64,000 nt of DNA, taken from Strigamia acuminata. Taxonomy: Eukaryota; Arthropoda; Chilopoda; Geophilomorpha; Linotaeniidae. The notes under the pieces were generated by a model. The model was not told where the DNA came from and did no database searches. It saw only the letters and a list, made by a program, of their open reading frames with translations. This document shows, piece by piece, positions 38,501 to 44,500 of the stretch. The stretch is from positions 5,814,501 through 5,878,500 of the forward strand of contig OX442318.1 in the NCBI GenBank assembly GCA_949358305.1, given 5' to 3'. The first letter of the stretch is position 1, and each line of letters starts with the position of its first letter. The position numbers and the translations under genes are program-made.

Positions 38501-41500
38501 AATGGAAAAAAGTGAAATTTTAATGGAAAAAAGTCAATTTTCAATGGAAACAAGTGAAATTTCAATGGAAAAAAGTGAAATTTTAATGGAAAAAAGTGAA
38601 TTTTCAATGGAAAAAAGTGAAATTTCAATGGAAAAAAGTGAAATTTTAATGGAAAAAAGTAAATTTTCAATGCAAAAAAGTAAAATTTTAATAGAAAAGT
38701 GAAATTTTAATGGAAAAAAGTGAATTTTCAATGAAAAAAATGGAAATTTCATTGAAAAAATTGAAATTCCAATCAAAATATGGTATATTTTTTTATTTAT
38801 TTCTACATTTTACAGTTCAATCTCAACATTCGTTGGACACACTGCATTTGAAGCAAAGAATCTTGAAGGACGTAGACCGGAACAGGCGATTTTTTGCCAA
38901 ACGGGAGTCGATTAAACAGAAAATGCAGAGGGAAACTGAGCGCGTGCGCGTGGAAAAAGCGCGTAACCAAGTGACGATGTATCGGAAATACAGGATCGGA
39001 GATTTCCCCGACATCCAGATTAATTATTCGGCTCTGATCACGCCGCTCCAAGCCCTGGCCGAAGTAAAAACTGGAATTGTGACTAATAATTTAGAATAAA
39101 TTTAATTTTTAAAAAATTTTTAAATTCTAGAAAGACGAGGTCGTTGCCAAAATGTTGCTCACGTCGTTGATCGAAGCGATTTTAAGCGAAATAATAAATC
39201 TGCAGGAAGAAAACGAATTGGAGAACGTTTTCGCGTGTTTATCCAACTCCCTGCAGTCGATATTGAAGAAAAGCACCAAACACTTCCCGCCTCTGATCGG
39301 CTTCGTCATGGAAATCGCGTACACTCGCTCGGGCGAAGTTCGTCTGGACTGCGACGACATCGTGGCGACCTGCATCGCCAGCTCGCAGCAGAATCTAGGC
39401 GTCGTTCTACTCGAAGCGAACATTAACTCGAGGCAAACGCAGCAAACGCACGAACCGAAGGCCAAAAGAATGAGAAAAAGCGTCGACGACGAATCCGACG
39501 AATTAAAACCGTGGATGAAACTTGTCGAGTAAATAATAACGAAAAAAATATATTTTTTTTAATTTGACTTTTATTAAATTCTCTCTAGGTTGTACAAATC
39601 ACTGAACAACTATGACGCAGTCAGGGGGATCTTGAACAAGAAATTTGCCAATCGGGATCTCCTATGCGAAGCCCTGGAACACGAGTCCATCGGCGATTAC
39701 AACGAAGCGGTCAAGCATTACAACCAAGTAATTTTCTCAAATAATAATTGTTGTGACCAGCTGCCCCTGCCCTGATCACTTGCCTGCACAGCACAATGCA
39801 CTTATTTGTTAATGCAACTCTTCCCACTGCAGAGGCAGCCATCGCAATTTTAATTTTAATTTTAATTAAAGAAGTAAAATTTAAATGAAAAAAGTGAAAT
39901 TTAAATGAAATTTTACTAAAAAATAAAATTTTAATCAAAAAGTAAAATTTCAATGGAAAAAAGTAAAATTTCAATGGAAAAAAGTGAAATTTAAATGAAA
40001 TTTCACTGAAAAATAAAATTTTAATCAAAAAAGTAAAATTTAAATGAAAAAAAGTGAAATTTTAGTGGAAAAAAGTGAAATTTAAATGAAATTTCACTAA
40101 AAAATAAAATTTTAATCAAAAAAGTAAAATTTCAATGGAAAAAAGTAAAATTTTAATGGAAAAAAGTGAAATTTTAATGGAAAAAGTGAAATTTTAATGG
40201 TAAAAGTGAATTTTTAATGAAAAAAGTGAAATTTTAGTGATAAAAGTGAATTTTTAATGGAAAAAAGCGAAATTTTAATGGAAAAAAGTGAATTTTTAAT
40301 TAAAAAATTGAAATTCCAATCAAAATATGGTAAACAATTGTAATAAGAGCCGCGGCTCAGAGTCCCCATATTGAATAAGAGCTGCGGCTCTTATTTGGTA
40401 AAATACACTATCATTATTTCTTTTTAGGCCATCGAGGAAGACAAACTTAACCAAAACGCATTTGTCTACGAAGTGGATTTTTGGGAAGACTCGCTGCTCC
40501 AATGTTACAATTGGTTGGCCAATTGGGAAGCGCTGGACAGCCACATTAGCGATTCCGTAACCGAGGACGACAAAGTGAATTGGAATTTATTGTGGGACGA
40601 CGCGTATTGCCAGTCGCATTACCTGCCCTACTTGATGCGCGCCAAGTGGAAACGGCTTCTGATTCGCGGCAAAGACGACTTCCTTCAGCCGTTCGTCAAC
40701 GCCGCGCTCAACGACGCCGGCAATCCGCTCCGACGCGGCTTGTTGGAGACGAAATTGAGCGGCCAGTTGGCGCTGCTCTACGCGTTCGAGCAGAATTTCA
40801 ACCAGGCCGCGCATTACCTGCAACACTCGCTCAACGATTTCCTCAACACGTGGTCGGCGTCGTCGCCGCTCGTGAATATGCAGCGGTTTGCGCAGGCGCA
40901 GGAACTGCAGGTTTTGACGGAGATTAGTCAGTTTTTGGGGGTCGTTAAGGAATTGAGTGAGTTTTGGATCGGTGATTGTGGATTTCGGGGTGTTTAATTG
41001 GTTTTTTGTTTGATTAGGTGGAGTTAGACGCGTTGAACGCGTTCAGGGGCTCGTGGAGCGGTGGAAGAATTGCCAGCTGGGGTGTTTGGATTCGTTGACG
41101 ATCTGGGACGATGTTGTTTGTAATCGGTCGTTGTTTATGGATGTGATGAGTGATTTGAGCGGTGGGGAGGTTGGGAAACGTTTGTTTCAGGAGGCGATGT
41201 GTTGTTGTTGGTTGGCGTATGTGGAGAGCGCGACGAAGCAGAATAATTTTGCTGTTGCGCTTAAGACGTTGAGGAATTTGAAGAATGACGTGAGTGGATT
41301 GAAATGAAGTGAAAAGATGCAAAATTAATTTTTTTTTTTTTTGGTGATAGAAGAAAGGATTTCTTGGAACACCGGATTTTGTTGAGCGCCGACATCAACT
41401 TTATATCCGTGTGAGCATTGCGAGGTCTGCGCAGAAGTCTCAAGTGGATAAAATACGATTGTTGTTGTGTACTTGGGAAGAATTAGGTAAGATGAATGAA

Positions 41501-44500
41501 ACGGATGTTTTTGGTGTGATAAATGTTGTTTTATGCATGAAATTGTATCGTTTTTGCATAAAAATCCATGTTTTTAGCTGGAAAAATGCGTTTTTAGCTG
41601 GAAAAATGCGTTTTTAGCTGAAAAAAATGCAAATTTGAGTCAAAAAATGCAGTTTATTGCAACAAAAGTTTGAAAAGTGCTGTTTTATACATAAAAATGC
41701 ATCGTTTTAGCCCAAAAAGCATCTTTGTGCAGTAAACAAAATGGAAAATGCTGTTTTATGCGTAAAAATTAATGGTTTTTGCTGTAAAAACATTTTTAAA
41801 TTTTTAAAAATTTAAATTTGAGTTATAATTGTTCATAACAAAATTAAAAATGTTGTTTTAAGCATATATTGCATTGTTTTTGCCAAGAAACGCAAATTTT
41901 TAGTTGAAAGAATGCAATTTCGAGCCAGAAAAATGCAATTACAGTCGAAACTCTTTATAACGAATCGCGATATAACGAATCATCGCTATAACGAATTATT
42001 GAAAATGACTTGGTTGGCCAACCATAGAACATCATGTTAAATATATTCGTTATAACGAATTTCGATATAACGAATTATTCGTTATAACGAACAAGTTTTC
42101 AGGTACACCAACAAGCCCTCGTTATAACGAATTTTCAAAACTGATCACATGACTGACAACATCTTATGCCCATGTTAGGAACACATTTAGAAAAAATGAA
42201 AAATTTTGTGTTTTAAAATAGCTGTCAAATGAAAAGAAATTTTCATTTAGGACAAGTTGAACATTTTTAATGCCATTAACAATGGCAAGAAGCTACCAAT
42301 TGTAGCAGTTGAGTTTAATTTGTCCCGTTTTAACAATTTCAACAGTTTTTAAGAATCGGGATAAAATTAACATGATTTTATGAATAAATAATGTTGTTTA
42401 TGATGAAATTTTATTTTTTTCAGCTAATTCGTTTTAACGAATTCTCGTTATAACGAATTGATTTGTCCGGTCCCTTGCGATTCGTTATAAAGAGTTTCGA
42501 CTGTATCAGTAAAATGCTTTATTTTTTTAATTATATTTTTATTGGCTTCCCTGCATAACACAACACAATCTTTTATTTTTAGCTTCATCAAAAAATAAAA
42601 ACGACATGGTCAAGTCAAACACGAAATTCGCTGCCGAAAATCATCGCTTGCACGGCGATTTAACCGACTTCTTGGCCTCGGCTTTAAACCAAAACCTGGA
42701 CGTAATTTACGCTCTCGAGGAACGCCACGTCGATAAAATAGAAAAGGTCATCGGACGCAAACTGTCGGCGAATCGAGTCGTAGACGACTTAATGCAACTG
42801 AGTCTGGAACATCGCCAGCAAGTGGTCGCTCTGACGTCAAACGATAACAACGAATCGAGTCGCGCGCACTTCGAATATGCCTTGTTCTGCGACAACCGTC
42901 TACGCGACATTGAATTAACCGATCAATTTCCAACCGAAATAACTCGGAATTATTCGAAGATCGTCGTCGAAGCGTTTCTGCAAGCGATCAAGTTGGGACA
43001 TCGACAAGCGATCGAATATTTCCCCAGATTGCTCCAGATCGCCGAACGCTACCCGGAAACTCGAACCGAATTCCTACAGAAGGTAAAAATAACACAAAAA
43101 GTACCAAAGAGTACCAAAAATTTGCAAAAAGTACCAAAAAGTACCAAAGAGTACCAAAAATTTGCAAAAAGTACCAAAAAGTACCAAAGAGTACCAAAAA
43201 ATTGCAAAAAGTACCAAAAAGTAGCAAAAATAATTTAAAAAATATATTTTTTAATTTTTTTTAATTTCTTTGCATTTTTAGACCGCTAGTATTCCATGTT
43301 GGATGTTCCTCGGATGGGTCAGTCAAATGCTGGCGTTGCTGGATAAAGCGGAAGGTGTTGTTGTTTACGACATCTTAATGGATATTGCTAATTGCTATCC
43401 ACAGGTTAAATTAACTCGTGAATTTGGGTGATTTGGGGTCGATTTAATCCGTTTATTTGATGATATTTGCAATTAGGCGTTGGTTTATCCGTTTAAATTG
43501 AGTCGTGAGGGCTACAATATGCAAAATTCTCAACGCAAGACGTTGGTAGACCGGTGAGGAAATTGTTATATTGCAAAAAAATAATTTATTTAATTTATTT
43601 AATTTATTTAATTTATTTAATTTATTTAATTTATTTAATTTATTTACTGCAGTTTGGAGAGTGTTTTGAGTCGTGTGCAACATGTGGACGATTTTATTTT
43701 CGCGCTGGGGCAATTGACCGATTACGATGTCCTTTTCCAAGTAATTGGAAAAATGTGTAGAAAAAATACAAGTTAAATAATTTATTTTTTTGATTTATAG
43801 GACCACAAACGTAAAATGGAGGAAGTATTTAGAAAGAATGGGAACAGAAATGATTTATTACGCCTTTATAACTGCATGAAGAAGGATATATTCGAGCCTG
43901 ACGAACGGTGGGGCGCGTATAGAACCGAATTCGCGCAGCAGTGTCGAACGGAAGTGCAATTGCTCGATAAACAAATGCCGAAAATCGATTTAAAGGTGAA
44001 ATTTAATAAAAATTAATTTTGTTAAAATTTTTAAATTAAAATTAATTTTATTAAAATTTTTAAATTGAAATTAATTTTTTATTTTGCAGAGTTTTCAAGA
44101 TTTTTGTACGAAAATTGAAAAGCAGATAAAAATTACGTCAAATAAATTGGGGAAAAGGAAATTATTAATTAGCGATTATTCGAAATGGTTGGGCAGTTTC
44201 AATATGTTGAGCACGCAACTCGACGTACCCAGGCCGTACAAAGGCGGAGAAAAACCGATGACGGATCGACGCGTCAAGATCGCCGGATTCGACCAAATTG
44301 TAATGAATTGTAATGAATTTTTAATTGCAAAAATTATTTAATTTAATTTTAAGGTTTTGAATCTGTCGTCGATTCGGCGTCCTCGGCAAATAACGGTTCT
44401 TGGCGACGACGAAAAAGTGTACAAGTTTTTGGTCAAACAGGGCGAGGATTTGAGGTTGGATCAGCGGGTCCAGCAATTGCTCGGACGGATGAATAGTATC

